Assembly: GCF_963675165.1 (NCBI RefSeq)
Contig: NC_087379.1
Coordinates: 7,470,339-7,534,338 of the forward strand
DNA: 64,000 nt
Direction of reading: 5' to 3'
From: Halichondria panicea
Taxonomy: Eukaryota; Porifera; Demospongiae; Suberitida; Halichondriidae
Part shown: piece by piece, positions 1 to 12,900 of the stretch
Layout: each line of letters starts with the position of its first letter
Numbering within the stretch: the first letter of the stretch is position 1
Translations under genes and position numbers: made by a program
Notes under the pieces: generated by a model
Databases searched by the model: none
What the model saw: only the letters and a program-made list of their open reading frames with translations
What the model was told of the DNA's origin: nothing

Positions 1-3000
1 GGGGTTGCAAATGACAAAGTTTCCAAACCAACCATCTTTATCCTTGATCTCTGGATGATATATCAAAGCTCCGACAAATCGATCAAGGTACCAAACGGTG
101 AATCGAACTTCCTCCTCACTCATCTTCAACCCCTCGGTACCGATACGAATGCATTCTTCCATAGACACAATGTCATACTCTTTTCTCAGTACAACTCCCA
201 ACAAAAGCTGTTGTGGGCGAATTCGAAGCTTGGCATCTTTGAAATAGCTACTGAATATGCCATGAATATGTTCACGAAGAGGTTCCATATCAGAATCAGT
301 GCCTTCATAGTTGTCGACTGCTATGAACTTCTTGTCTTTTGGGTGTGAAAGTAATTTCTCAAACTTGCTGGTAATCTTGCTCACAGCTTCGTTTTTCTCT
401 GTCAACTTTTGCTCTAAGCGGTCTTGGACATCTTTCTTGAAAGTGTCTGAGTTGAGGTGTTGGCTGACTGTTTGCTCAATGGCAGCCATGTCTTCTGCAC
501 TGACGTTAGCAGGCGCATCACTCTTCAGTAGAGTCAAAATATTCCGAATTGCTTTCTTTTGTTCGTGTTCATTTAGGCTCTTGTCGGCAGTGGTACTATC
601 GCTCTTGCTGGCAGTGGTGCTATCGCTCTTGCTGGAAGTGGTGCCATCGTTCTTGCTGGCAGTGTTGCCATCGCTCTTGTTGCCGGTGGTGCCATCGCTC
701 TTGCTGGCAGTGGTGCCATCGCTCTTGCTGGCAGTGGTGCCATAGCTCTTGCTGGCAGTGGTGCCATCGCTCTTGTCGGCAGTGGTGCCATCGCTCTTGT
801 CGGCAGTGGTGCTTTCGCTCTTGCTGGCAGTGGTCTTGCTGGCAGTGGTACTATCACTCTTGCTGGCAGTGGTACTATCGCTCTTGCTGGTAGTGGTATT
901 GCTGGCAGTGGTGCTATCGTTCTTGCTGGCAGTGGTGCTATCGCTCTTGCTAGTAGTGGTCTTGCTGGCAGTGGTACTATCGCTCTTGCTGGCAGTGGTA
1001 CTATCGCTCTTGTCGGCAGTGGTACTATGGCTCTTGCTGGCAGTGGTACTATCGCTCTTGCTGGTAGTGGTACTATCGCTCTTGTCAGCAGTGGTACTAT
1101 GGCTCTTGCTGGCTGTAGTACTATCGCTTTTGCTGGCAGTGGTACTATCGCTCTTGCTGGTAGTGTTACTATCGCTCTTGCTGGCAGTGGTACTATCGCT
1201 CTTGCTGGCAGTGGTCTTGCTGGTAGTGGTCTTGCTGGCAGTGGTACTATCGCTCTTGCTGGCAGTGGTACTATCGCTTTTGCTGACAGCTTTTGTGGAG
1301 GCACAACATTTCTCGTACAGGAGATCGACTTTGATTTGTATTGCCAGTTCATCCTTGAAAGTACCTATGAGGGTAGCAACAGGCTTAGCAGAGCCTAGAT
1401 TGCCCAGTTTACTACACTGCTCTCTGTCAATGTCCGAGTCAATCTTGGTATGGTGGCTGATAGCTGACAGGATTTGAGAGACCGTTTCTCTGCTTGTGTA
1501 CGTTGAATCGTACGGTGTGATCTTGTCCTTTCCTCGTTCGTAGGAGACTTGACACATGTCATCGAGGTCTTTGTCCAGTCGAAAGAATACTAGGAAAATC
1601 CCTGCGCCTTTGCTTAGAAAAGGAAACATCTCCACGAATCCAGGCTGCCCACCTATATCGACCAGATTGAGTAGGACTTTGTTCAGCAGCTCTTTAGTGT
1701 ACTCTCCTGAACCCACAATACTCTGGAGTCTCGAGACAACCTTTCCAACATCTACAGTAGTCACTTTCACGACCTTTTCCGGTGGTTCTGGTGTTGGTGA
1801 TACCGGTGTTGGTGACACCGTTTCTTTGGGTACAGTAGCAGTTTCATCGATCTTGAGTTGAGTTTGCTTCTTTGGGTCAGTGGTTTCTTTTTTGGGCTGT
1901 TCCTTAGGTGTACTAGTATTGCTGACAGTGCTGTCTTCAATAGGTTCACAGGACATAAGGTAAGAGAAGATAAACTGTGTTTCTTCCTCTAGACTTGAAG
2001 ATGCTTTGAATTCAAGCTTTCTTCCAGATTTGTCCACAAAGGCCAATACTTGTTCACACTCGGCTAGTAATGTACTGCAACGTTTCCTTTGATCTTCGGG
2101 CAGCAAAGACAGGTTAGTAATGGATCCAACAAGCCGCTGTCGAGTGGTCGTTTTGCCAATACCCGAGGGACCAATGAAGTACGTCTTGAGATAATGTAGC
2201 TCTATAGTGCCACTTGTGTCGGCCATCATCTCATCCAGTTTTTTTAAGTAGGTTCGGTTTTGAATATTGACTGTAAAAAAGTAAACAATCGGTAATATTA
2301 TTGAACCAAAGTAGTGGTAAATAATTATTATTTTTGTGGCACATTTTTGTATCAAAATTGAGGTCCGATTGATATAAATAATGAAAGCATCGCGGGTGCT
2401 GATGCCTCGGTGGAGGTGCCAAAGCTACATAACATAAAGCTACTAATAGCTAGCTTTTATACACAGATTGATATAAATAATGAAAGCACCGCGGGTGCTG
2501 ATGCCTCGGTGGAGGTGCCAAAGCTACATAACATAAAGCTACTAATAGCTAGCTTTTATACACAGATTGATATAAATAATGAAAGCACCGCGGGTGCTGA
2601 TGCCTCGGTGGAGGTGCCAAAGCTACATAACATAAAGCTACTAATAGCTAACTTTTATACACAGATTGATATAAATAATGAAAGCATCGCGGGTGCTGAT
2701 GCCTCGGTGGAGGTGCCAAAGATACATAACATAAAGCTACTAATAGCTAGCTTTTATACACACATTGATTATAATTATCATGATAAACATTTTTAATTTT
2801 GCTGCGCAGAATACACAATCACAGGGAAACTCAAATAGTGGGTAATGATCGACGACGATTGTTGTTAAAAACGATCAATGCCAAAAGTTCAAGTCTAAAA
2901 TTAATGGCTGCAAGTCAGCAGAGCCTTCCAGCTCTCTTCTCACTCTTGCAGCTACCAATAGCTAGCGTTCTAGTGCAGAGCTAACAACTAAGTAGAGTAG

Positions 3001-6000
3001 CAACACTCGTTCTACGGACTCTTCTGAAAAGGCTGCAATGGCATTCCAAGTAAGCAAAACTAGGTTCGAGAACGAAGCTTTATTTTGCAAATCCACAAAT
3101 GTGACAGGCTCTGGGAAAAAGGCCATATTGGAGCAGACTACAATTGTTGAGATTTAAATACCAGATGATAGAACAAAGAATTGCCTATGCATTGATATGC
3201 TTAGTTTGCACATACCTCTTTTCATGCCTGAGTTATGCGCGTTAGAAACTCAAAGTTCTGAAATAGCGGTATTGAGAAACGCCCACTTAAAGATTGCTAA
3301 ATTGGGAAAAGTAAGGTAATGGTGGCTGCTTAGACAAAGCGCTTCGGTGGAACGCGTTGGATTCAGAGCATCAGATTTTACAGAGATGTAGTAGAAAGAC
3401 TGTAGATAACTATAAGCCAAGAAAAATTATTATGAGATTATACACTGTAGTCTATAAATCTGGCTATTGCTCAATACCAATATCTGCTCCAATATGGCCT
3501 TTTTCCCAGAGCCTGTCACAAATATGAATCTAAGAAAACATGACTAGAAGCTTATAGAAACTCTTACTTGCATTTCATTGATCCTTGAGCAGCTCTAACA
3601 GTCTACACACAAACACACTACCCTATACCTCGCTTGTACTCAACAGTGCAGTCTAGGAGGGACGTGTACAAGCATTCATGCATGATGGTCACAATCTATA
3701 GGGATTCTTCTCTGTTGTGATTTCAATGGTAATTATGGATATGAGTCGAATAGCTACTTAGTAGAGGGCTTAGGCGGAGGGTGGTTATCATCTGACATGT
3801 AGTAGCATGTGTACATGTACTTACGTTGGGTCAATTGCAGACAGATTTGATGAGCTGTGTTTCCTTTTCCCAATCTCAGTGCGATATCCAGGAGAGCTCT
3901 GTAAGTTGCTTGTGAAGGATTATGTTGTTTCCAGATTTGCAAGCACTTCATCATGGCTGCTTGAGTTCCACGTGATTGGTTCACATCGGCTTGTTCAGCA
4001 ATAGCTAGCCCCATTGCACTCGAATAAAGTTCCACACCATCAAAACATAAGGCCAATTCGGGAGTATCAGGAACCTCTATTTCACTGTTGAGTTGCTCGT
4101 CAGTCAGATTGTATTGCTCTACTAGTTCTTGAAGAGTGACTTGTTTAGCGGATGGTCCTATAATTATACATTGATTAGTGGCGTGAACAATTACCATGAC
4201 ACCAATGCAGCTAAGCTTACATGCTCAATGTTGGAGACATAATGATGGTAAGATATGGGGCAGGTGAATTATCTGCAGTATAGAATAATTATGCCTATTA
4301 AGTAAGTAAATTATATTCTTTTGCAGAATGAGTAACTGAGTCTGAGTTTGGTAAATTACCAGCTGACGTAAGCTAGTTCAGATTATAGTGAGACAAGAAC
4401 TGTGTTTGGTACAGTAGCATCACTGTACTTCATATTGACCGCTACTGTAGAACACTTCCACACACAATATTATAGTTATAGTCTTGTTCTTGCTGACATA
4501 CCTAATTTAGAAGGCACCTCTTCTCTGGCTGTATCATAGTCCTGTGAAGAGCAATACAATATAATACATATTCCACGCTTCAATTATCCATGCAATGCAC
4601 GTGTACTAGAATACTAATCGATACTGTACAATATGTACACCTATAGCTTGAATGCTAACCACACCTCTTGATCATCACCACAGATACTAACATAAGACAC
4701 AACAATATACAATATAGGCTATAATGAACTCTTGGTGAAAGGAAAACACTTCTAATAATTGATTAATGTGTTTTTAATTAATGTTACAGTAATTGTAATT
4801 CAGTGTATGCATTATTGAGGTATGGACTCACATGTGATTCAGCTTCCTCCAACAGCTTTATTATTGAAGGGTTAGAGAGAAGTGATTCCTTGGCCATCAT
4901 CAGAGCAGTCTCTCCATACTGTGATAATGATCATATGAAGGGATGAGACGTACATTGTAAGAGGTAAAGTGGTCTAATGCGTATTACATGTAATTTGCTG
5001 ACACAGCGATACTGGCAATGATAATAGCACATTAAGAGTTATATGTTAAGGTACAAATGACAGCTCTGTTCAGTCATCAACTACTGTAAGAGGTATAGGT
5101 ACATGTAAAGCTGTTTGTTAAGTATAACTACGCAACTATGTACTCTATAAAGTACATGTGCTCACATTATTAGTGCAGAGAGGGGAAGCCCCTGCAGAGA
5201 GAAGCGTCTTTACTGTATCTTCATGTCCCCTGTGGGCTGCCTTTATGAGTGGAGTGTTCCCAATCTGCAAGAGTGGAGACAGTGACAACACAATATGAAT
5301 GTACATTGAACAATACAGACATTCACTGCTCTACATTTCCAACCACATCCTAGAGTGAGAACACAAGCACAACAACCTCGTACAGTACATAAAAAATTAA
5401 AACCGGCTGGGGCATCAGTTTAAAGCACTAAGGAAATGTACAGTCATGCATGTGATTGTCAGTACATGTACTTAACAATGATGTACAGTACACCTACAAC
5501 TGCATGTATATATACGTATGTACGTCACAGAAAATTTAGCAAATCAGACACCCTACAAGAGTGAGAGCATACAGTAACTTTTGAGAACACATCTGTGCGA
5601 TAGACCATAAATAAAGTAAAGGAAAGGGATTGGCAAAGAGCAAAAATGCAACTATCTAGCTATGTTATTAAACTGTACAACCTTTTAAGTGCTACGTATC
5701 ATAATTATTCATTTGTGTACAACATATCCAAGAAAACGTATGCAGCCCAGTTCGTCAACTTAGACACAAATAAGCAAGATAAGCGTAAAATTATAAGCAA
5801 AACGTAACAATTAAAATACTGGCAATGTGCATAATTGTAAGTACATGCGCAAATATTTCATTTACCAAATGATGAAAATTAATGGTCACAAACATTAAAT
5901 AATTACGACTGCCTTGAGCCTGACATCACAAATAATTACGTTTACGTTTACGTTTTCTAATTACAGCAACCGTTGGAGGACTTAAATAATGGAATTCAGT

Positions 6001-9000
6001 CAGAGTTGGTGCTGTAATTACAAATAAAGTAAATAAAGAGGATTGGCTATTAATAATAGAGTGGTTGCATCTGACATCATCCACCCACGCACGAAAGTAC
6101 AAACACTAACTCTAACCTTTCAGCAAGCTAGCTCGTACAACAACCAAAATCATATCTAGGCTTTCTACATGTACTTTTAAATTAGTGACCCTGTTCCATT
6201 GTTCCTGGTACGGGATCACTTTAGCTGTAAATACGTACCTCGAAATAAAGGCCAGGTGTAGCTAGCTAGCCGTGTAAGTCCAAGCTTACGAAGCTTTAAC
6301 ATCAAAATCTGAAAACTAATAACTTGTGTGAAGGCTATCCATGCTGTAAACACAGTGCTATGGAATCCAGGGGAGTAGACTGTGTCACACACAAAACACA
6401 AACAAACAGACCAGACGACTACTATACCCGCTAGCCGCGGCACGGCCTCGGGTAATGTCCAGCATGTTGCCTATAGACATAGTATCAGATACTCACATTG
6501 TTAGCCAGGTCCACCGCGGCTCCTGAGGAGAGCAGCTGTCTAACACAATCAGTGTGCCCTTTACAGGCTGCCCAATAGAGTGGAGTGCACCTATCCTACA
6601 AGAGTGAGAGCATACGGTAACTTTTGAGAACACATCTGTGCGATAGACCATAAATAAAGTAAAGGAAAGGGATTGGCAAAGAGCAAAAATGCAACTATCC
6701 AATGATGTGCTATGTTATTAAACTGTACAACCTTTTTAAGTGCTACGTACGTATCATAATTATTCATTTGTGTACAACATACCCAAGAAAACGTATGTAG
6801 CCCACAAATAAGTAAGATAAGCGTAAAATTATGTAGCCCAGTTCGTCAACTTAGACACAAATAATTAAGCAAGATAAGCGTAAAAATTATAAGCAAAACG
6901 TAACAATTAAAATACTGGCAATGTGCATAATTGTAAGTACATGCGCAAGTATTTCATTTACCAAATGATGAAAATTAATGGTCACAAACATGCTGCCTAT
7001 AAACACTATCAGATACTCACCTCGTCAGCCAGGTCCACCACGGCTCCTGAGGAGAGCAGCTGTCTAACACTGTCTGTGTGACCTTCACTGGCTGCCATTA
7101 TGAGTGGAGTCCGCCCACGCTACAAGAGTGAGAGCATAATAATAACTTTTAACAACACATCTGTGTGATAGATCATAGTTACACTTATTTTTGGAATTTA
7201 CCATTTGCCCCAAACTGAGTGTGCAGTGAGCGTAGTTTACAGCGCCTAAATCAACTTTTATAACCTCAAAAATATTATGGTGGCGCTTAAGCGCACAGCT
7301 ATTCTAGTGTTGAGTGCAATCTTTCAGTATGCAGTGGACCAACTGTACGGTTTGATTTTTCGTCTCTGTATTTTACAGCAGCTCTACAAATCAAATGCAT
7401 GTGCATAATAAAAGAAAAGCCGACTGCCTTGAGCCTGACATCACAAATAATTACATCTTTTAATTACAGCAACCGTTGGAGGACTTAAATAATGGAATTC
7501 AGTCAGAGTTGGTGCTGTAATTACAAATAAAGTAAGGATTGGCAATATTTACTATAATAGAGTGGTTGCATCTGACGTCATCCATCCACACACACAAAAG
7601 TACATAACACTAACTCTAACCTTTCAGCAAGTTAGCTCGTAGTTGAGTGACGATAGATTAAAATCCACACAAACCAAAATAATAGTCAACCCAATCAATT
7701 CCATGGAATGCTTGTCAACAATTATTCAGCATAGAGGTGATTTTAAGGCAATGTCCATGTATAATTATAACTCCTATAGACCATCAGTTTAGTATCAGAT
7801 ACTCACCTCGTCAGCCAGGTCCACCACGGCTCCTGAGGAGAGTAGCTGTATAACACAGTCAGTGTGCCCTTCATCGGCTGCCTTCATGAGTGGAGTCTGC
7901 CCATCCTACAAGAGTGAGAGCATAATAATAACTTTTGACAACACATCTGTGTGATAGATCATAGTTACACTTATTTTTGGAATTTACCATTTGCCCCAAA
8001 CTGAGTGTGCAGTGGGCGTAGTTTACAGCGCCTAAATCAACTTTTATAACCTCAAAAATATTATGGTGGCGCTTAAGCGCACAGCTATTCTAGTGTTGAG
8101 TGCAATCTTTCAGTATGCAGTGGACCAACTGTACGGTTTGATTTTTCGTCTCTGTATTTTACAGCAGCTCTACAAATCAAATGCATGTGCATAATAAAAG
8201 AAAAGCCGACTGCCTTGAGCCTGACATCACAAATAATTACGTCTTTTAATTACAGCAACCGTTGGAGGACTTAAATAACGGAATTCAGTCAGAGTTGGTG
8301 CTGTAATTACAAATAAAGTAAAGGAAGGGGATTGGCATTATTTACTATAATAGAGTGGTTGCATCTGACGTCATCCATCCACACACACAAAAGTACATAA
8401 CACTAACTCTAACCTTTCAGCAAGTTAGCTCGTAGTTGAGTGACGATAGATTAAAATCCACACAAACCAAAATAATAGTTAACCCAATCAATTCCATGGA
8501 ATGCTTGTCAACAATTATTCAGCATAGAGGTGATTTTAAGGCAATGTCCATGTATAATTATAACTCCTATAGACCATCAGTTTAGTATCAGATACTCACC
8601 TCGTCAGCCAGGTCCACCACGGCTCCTGAGGAGAGTAGCTGTATAACACAGTCAGTGTGCCCTTCATCGGCTGCCTTCATGAGTGGAGTCTGCCCAAACT
8701 ACAAGAGTAAGAGCATAATAATAACTTTTGACAACACATCTGTGTGATAGATCATAGTTACACTTATTTTTGGAATTTACCATTTGCCCCAAACTGAGTG
8801 TGCAGTGAGCGTAGTTTACAGCGCCTAAATCAACTTTTATAACCTCAAAAATATTATGGTGGCGCTTAAGCGCACAGCTATTCTAGTGTTGAGTGCAATC
8901 TTTCAGTATGCAGTGGACCAACTGTACGGTTTGATTTTTCGTCTCTGTATTTTACAGCAGCTCTACAAATCAAATGCATGTGCATAATAAAAGAAAAGCC

Positions 9001-12000
9001 GACTGCCTTGAGCCTGACATCACAAATAATTACGTCTTTTAATTACAGCAACCGTTGGAGGACTTAAATAATGGAATTCAGTCAGAGTTGGTGCTGTAAT
9101 TACAAATAAAGTAAGGATTGGCAATATTTACTATAATAGAGTGGTTGCATCTGACGTCATCCATCCACACACACAAAAGTACATAACACTAACTCTAACC
9201 TTTCAGCAAGTTAGCTCGTAGTTGAGTGACGGTAGATTAAAATCCACACAAACCAAAATAATAGTCAACCCAATCAATTCCATGGAATGCTTGTCAACAA
9301 TTATTCAGCATAGAGGTGATTTTAAGGCAATGTCCATGTATAATTATAACTCCTATAGACCATCAGTTTAGTATCAGATACTCACCTTGTCAGCCAGGTC
9401 CACCACTGCTCCTGAGGAGAGTAGCTGTATAACACAGTCAGTGTGACCTATCCTGGCTGCCCACATGAGTGGAGTCCACCCATCCTACAAGAGTGAGAGC
9501 ATAATAATAACTTTTGACAACACATCTGTGTGATAGATCATAGTTACACTTATTTTTGGAATTTACCATTTGCCCCAAACTGAGTGTGCAGTGAGCGTAG
9601 TTTACAGCGCCTAAATCAACTTTTATAACCTCAAAAATATTATGGTGGCGCTTAAGCGCACAGCTATTCTAGTGTTGAGTGCAATCTTTCAGTATGCAGT
9701 GGACCAACTGTACGGTTTGATTTTTCGTCTCTGTATTTTACAGCAGCTCTACAAATCAAATGCATGTGCATAATAAAAGAAAAGCCGACTGCCTTGAGCC
9801 TGACATCACAAATAATTACGTCTTTTAATTACAGCAACCGTTGGAGGACTTAAATAATGGAATTCAGTCAGAGTTGGTGCTGTAATTACAAATAAAGTAA
9901 GGATTGGCAATATTTACTATAATAGAGTGGTTGCATCTGACGTCATCCATCCACACACACAAAAGTACATAACACTAACTCTAACCTTTCAGCAAGTTAG
10001 CTCGTAGTTGAGTGACGGTAGATTAAAATCCACACAAACCAAAATAATAGTCAACCCAATCAATTCCATGGAATGCTTGTCAACAATTATTCAGCATAGA
10101 GGTGATTTTAAGGCAATGTCCATGTATAATTATAACTCCTATAGACCATCAGTTTAGTATCAGATACTCACCTTGTCAGCCAGGTCCACCACGGCTCCTG
10201 AGGAGAGCAGCTGTATAACACAGTCAGTGTTACCTCCCCTGGCTGCCATCGAGAGTGGAGTCCACCCAAACTACAAGAGTAAGAGCATAATAATAACTTT
10301 TGACAACACATCTGTGTGATAGATCATAGTTACACTTATTTTTGAAATTTACCATTTGCCCCAAACTGAGTGTGCAGTGAGCGTAGTTTACAGCGCCTAA
10401 ATCAACTTTTATAACCTCAAAAATATTATGGTGGCGCTTAAGCGCACAGCTATTCTAGTGTTGAGTGCAATCTTTCAGTATGCAGTGGACCAACTGTACG
10501 GTTTGATTTTTCGTCTCTGTATTTTACAGCAGCTCTACAAATCAAATGCATGTGCATAATAAAAGAAAAGCCGACTGCCTTGAGCCTGACATCACAAATA
10601 ATTACGTCTTTTAATTACAGCAACCGTTGGAGGACTTAAATAATGGGATTCAGTCAGAGTTGGTGCTGTAATTACAAATAAAGTAAGGATTGGCAATATT
10701 TACGAGTGGTTGCATCTGACGTCATCCACACACACAAAAGTACATAACACTAACTCTAACCTTTCAGCAAGTTAGCTCGTAGTTGAGTGACGGTAGATTA
10801 AAATCCACACAAACCAAAATAATAGTCAACCCAATCAATTCCATGGAATGCTTGTCAACAATTATTCAGCATAGAGGTGATTTTAAGGCAATGTCCATGT
10901 ATAATTATAACTCCTATAGACCATCAGTTTAGTATCAGATACTCACCTTGTTAGCCAGGTCCACCACTGCTCCTGAGGAGAGCAGCTCTCTAGTACAGTC
11001 AGTGTGACCTCCACTGACTGCCTTCATAAGTGGAGTCCACCCATCCTACAAGAGTGAGAGCATAATAATAACTTTTGACAACACATCTGTGTGATAGATC
11101 ATAGTTACACTTATTTTTGGAATTTACCATTTGCCCCAAACTGAGTGTGCAGTGAGCGTAGTTTACAGAGCCTAAATCAACTTTTATAACCTCAAAAATA
11201 TTATGGTGGCGCTTAAGCACACAGCTATTCTAGTGTTGAGTGCAATCTTTCAGTATGCAGTGGACCAACTGTACGGTTTGATTTTTCGTCTCTGTATTTT
11301 ACAGCAGCTCTACAAATCAAATGCATGTGCATAATAAAAGAAAAGCCGACTGCCTTGAGCCTGACATCACAAATAATTACGTCTTTTAATTACAGCAACC
11401 GTTGGAGGACTTAAATAATGGAATTCAGTCAGAGTTGGTGCTGTAATTACAAATAAAGTAAAGGAAGGGGATTGGCAATATTTACTATAATAGAGTGGTT
11501 GCATCTGACATCATCCACCCACGCACGGAAGTACATAACACTAACTCTAATCTTTCAGCAAGCTAGCTCGTAGTTGAGCGACGGCAGATTAAAATCCACA
11601 CACAAACCAAAATAATAGTCCCACCCAATTCAATTTGATGGAATTCTTGTCAACAGTTATTCAGCATAGAGGTGAGTTTAATTCAATGTCCACGTATAAT
11701 TATAATTCCTAATAATGTTGCCTATAAACACAATCAGATACTCACCTTGTTAGCCAGGTTCACCACGGCTCCTGAGGAGAGCAACTCTCTAGCACAGTCA
11801 GTATGCCCTCCATAGGCTGCCCTCATGAGTGGAGTCCACCCACCCTACAAGAGTGAGAGCATGCAGTAACTTTTGACAACACATCGGTGTCATAGAGGGG
11901 ATTGGAATTATTTAATAGAGTGGTTGTATCTGACGTTATCCACCAGTGCACGCACGAAAGTACATATAACACTAACTCTAACCTTTCAGCAAGCTAGCTC

Positions 12001-12465
12001 GCAGGTGGATCTACTGTGTGATTTTTCATCTCTGTAGGAAGCTACTTCTCGATAGTCAGGAGTGCTGATCAAAAGCATGCACATAACAATGGTATAGGCC
12101 CAGTAAAGGTGACTTGCCTTGGTATGCCTTTTAATAAGCCATAAAAATTATTAATTGCGTTCAGTCTGAGTCGTAGCTGAGTTGGCGCTGTACTAGGGTA
12201 CAGTCGAGCGGCCAAGACCAGGAAGTTCAATGTAAATGCCGTACATTTATTTAAGTATGCATTATGCATTACATCATTGGTTGAGTTTGATTGGGTAGGT
12301 ATTAAATTTATAGTACGACAGCAAAAATATACTTTCACAGCTTCAGCTCTACATACCCACAAACCAGCTTACCTCATCCACACTGTTGACATCAGCCCCC
12401 CTCTTGATGGCATCTCGCAAAGCACTCAAGTCACCAGCCCTGGCAGCCCTGAATATGTCAGCCAT
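1..12465 (-). CDS. Gene A copy 1: ankyrin / death-domain / ROCO-like GTPase (3' end outside window)
   Basis: The start codon is at 12465-12463 ([20 protein letters not shown]...). Exons, read leftward, are 12465-12373, then nine 99 bp ankyrin exons beginning at 11844, 11045, 10270, 9484, 8698, 7905, 7119, 6595 and 5264, a half-ankyrin exon 4918-4832, then 4541-4502, 4157-3825 and 2270 to beyond position 1. All borders are AG/GT and phases agree. Exon 4157-3825 encodes a death-domain fold (conserved Trp in [17 protein letters not shown]). Exon 2270-1 stays open to the edge and carries a P-loop GPSGIGKTTT, a DIGGQ switch motif and a long Ser/Lys/Asp/Thr repeat. The architecture recalls ROCO proteins and DAPK1 (ankyrin, ROC-COR, death domain) without the kinase. 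Cytoplasmic signalling scaffold is the likely role; function is inferred. The remaining C-terminal exons should lie left of the window, as in copy 2. Confidence 0.8.
2367..2765. repeat. Four 99 bp tandem repeats in an intron of gene A copy 1
   Basis: Units begin at 2367, 2466, 2565 and 2664, each starting with gattgatataaataatg and differing at only a few bases. They lie in the intron between the death-domain exon (ends 3825) and the GTPase exon (starts 2270). Because 99 is divisible by three, a plus-strand open frame runs through them, but nothing supports it as coding. Gene A copy 2 has a single, partly rearranged unit at about 45180-45285, so the expansion is specific to copy 1. Confidence 0.9.
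3101..3519. mobile_element. 419 bp MITE with 37 bp perfect terminal inverted repeats
   Basis: The termini begin gtgacaggctctggg and end with its exact reverse complement; the match is perfect over 37 bp. The element is flanked by AAAT on both sides (3097-3100 and 3520-3523). The corresponding intron position of gene A copy 2 (about 45608-45622) has one AAAT and no insert, which is a clean empty site. There is no coding capacity, so this is a non-autonomous DNA transposon. A 4 bp duplication does not fix the superfamily with certainty. Confidence 0.92.
5166..11844 (-). repeat. Tandem ankyrin exon cassettes of gene A copy 1
   Basis: Nine exons of exactly 99 bp (33 codons, phase 0 at both ends) each encode one ankyrin repeat. 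Exon starts at 11045, 10270, 9484, 8698, 7905 and 7119 are spaced 775-793 bp apart. The introns between them are nearly identical, so this is a tandem array of exon+intron units made by unequal exchange. Phase-0 symmetric exons can be gained or lost without breaking the frame. The second half of each repeat (HTDC..[13 protein letters not shown]) is almost constant, whereas positions 1, 3, 7, 8, 11 and 12 vary. Copy 2 of the gene has only five full ankyrin exons. Confidence 0.9.
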
Positions 12466-12583
12466 TATTAATTTTGATCAGATAGCAGATACGCCCCTTT
12501 TTTTGCCCTCACGAGATCGAGACCACGCCACCTAGTTGGGCGGAGCCCGACCGTCCCTGACGGGAAGTCGGGTTGCAAGCCTA

Positions 12584-12799
12584 TCTGGGATTTGTTCTAG
12601 CGCCACTATAGTGGCGCCCTATCAGATTGCAGCATTTTTCACGTGGCTTGGTTACACTTCCGCTTGCATCTAGTTGCAAAACCGCATGCAGTATTGCTGT
12701 GCCATCCTTGTGGTTTACACGTCATCAAGTCGGTTAACACCCACTTGAGAATAATAATATTCATAGCAGTACTACATAATGCGCAGAACAAATCCCAGA
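12584..12799. mobile_element. 216 bp MITE nested in the transposon arm, TA target duplication
   Basis: The ends are TCTGGGATTTGTTCT and AGAACAAATCCCAGA (15 bp perfect inverted repeats), flanked by TA at 12582-12583 and 12800-12801. Removing it rejoins gcaagccta to cagggttttgc, which is exactly the sequence of the opposite arm of the host element at about 13185-13215, so the insertion is confirmed by its host. A TA duplication fits the Tc1/mariner superfamily. Confidence 0.88.
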
Positions 12800-12900
12800 T
12801 ACAGGGTTTTGCAGAATCTTTGAAATAGAGGGTGTAGAGCGTTCCTTATATGGATATCTAATGTTTACACATTGTGGTGTCATAAACACATTGTGGTGAA

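Larger units (their letters stand above)
1..12470. repeat. Segmental duplication: paralogous to 42879-51430
   Basis: Near-identical over exons and introns, interrupted by the 3101 MITE, the 2367 tandem array, a ~470 bp loss with one ankyrin exon near 5915 (present at 48022-48120 in the other copy) and different numbers of ankyrin units. Homology ends within a few bases of the start codon of gene A on the right. Confidence 0.95.

Noticed and set aside
549-1477. Plus- and minus-strand Leu/Val-, Cys/Trp- or Pro/Ala-rich open frames over the repeat
   Set aside because: Shadow frames of the minus-strand Ser/Lys/Asp/Thr coding minisatellite of gene A; no start context, domains or splice support.
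2410-2796. 128-codon plus-strand frame ([15 protein letters not shown]...)
   Set aside because: It lies in an intron of gene A and is open only because the repeat unit is 99 bp.
5160-12000. GC-skewed palindrome near ggcgcttaagcgc in each ankyrin intron as a regulatory site
   Set aside because: It repeats only because the whole intron is tandemly duplicated; there is no independent evidence of function.
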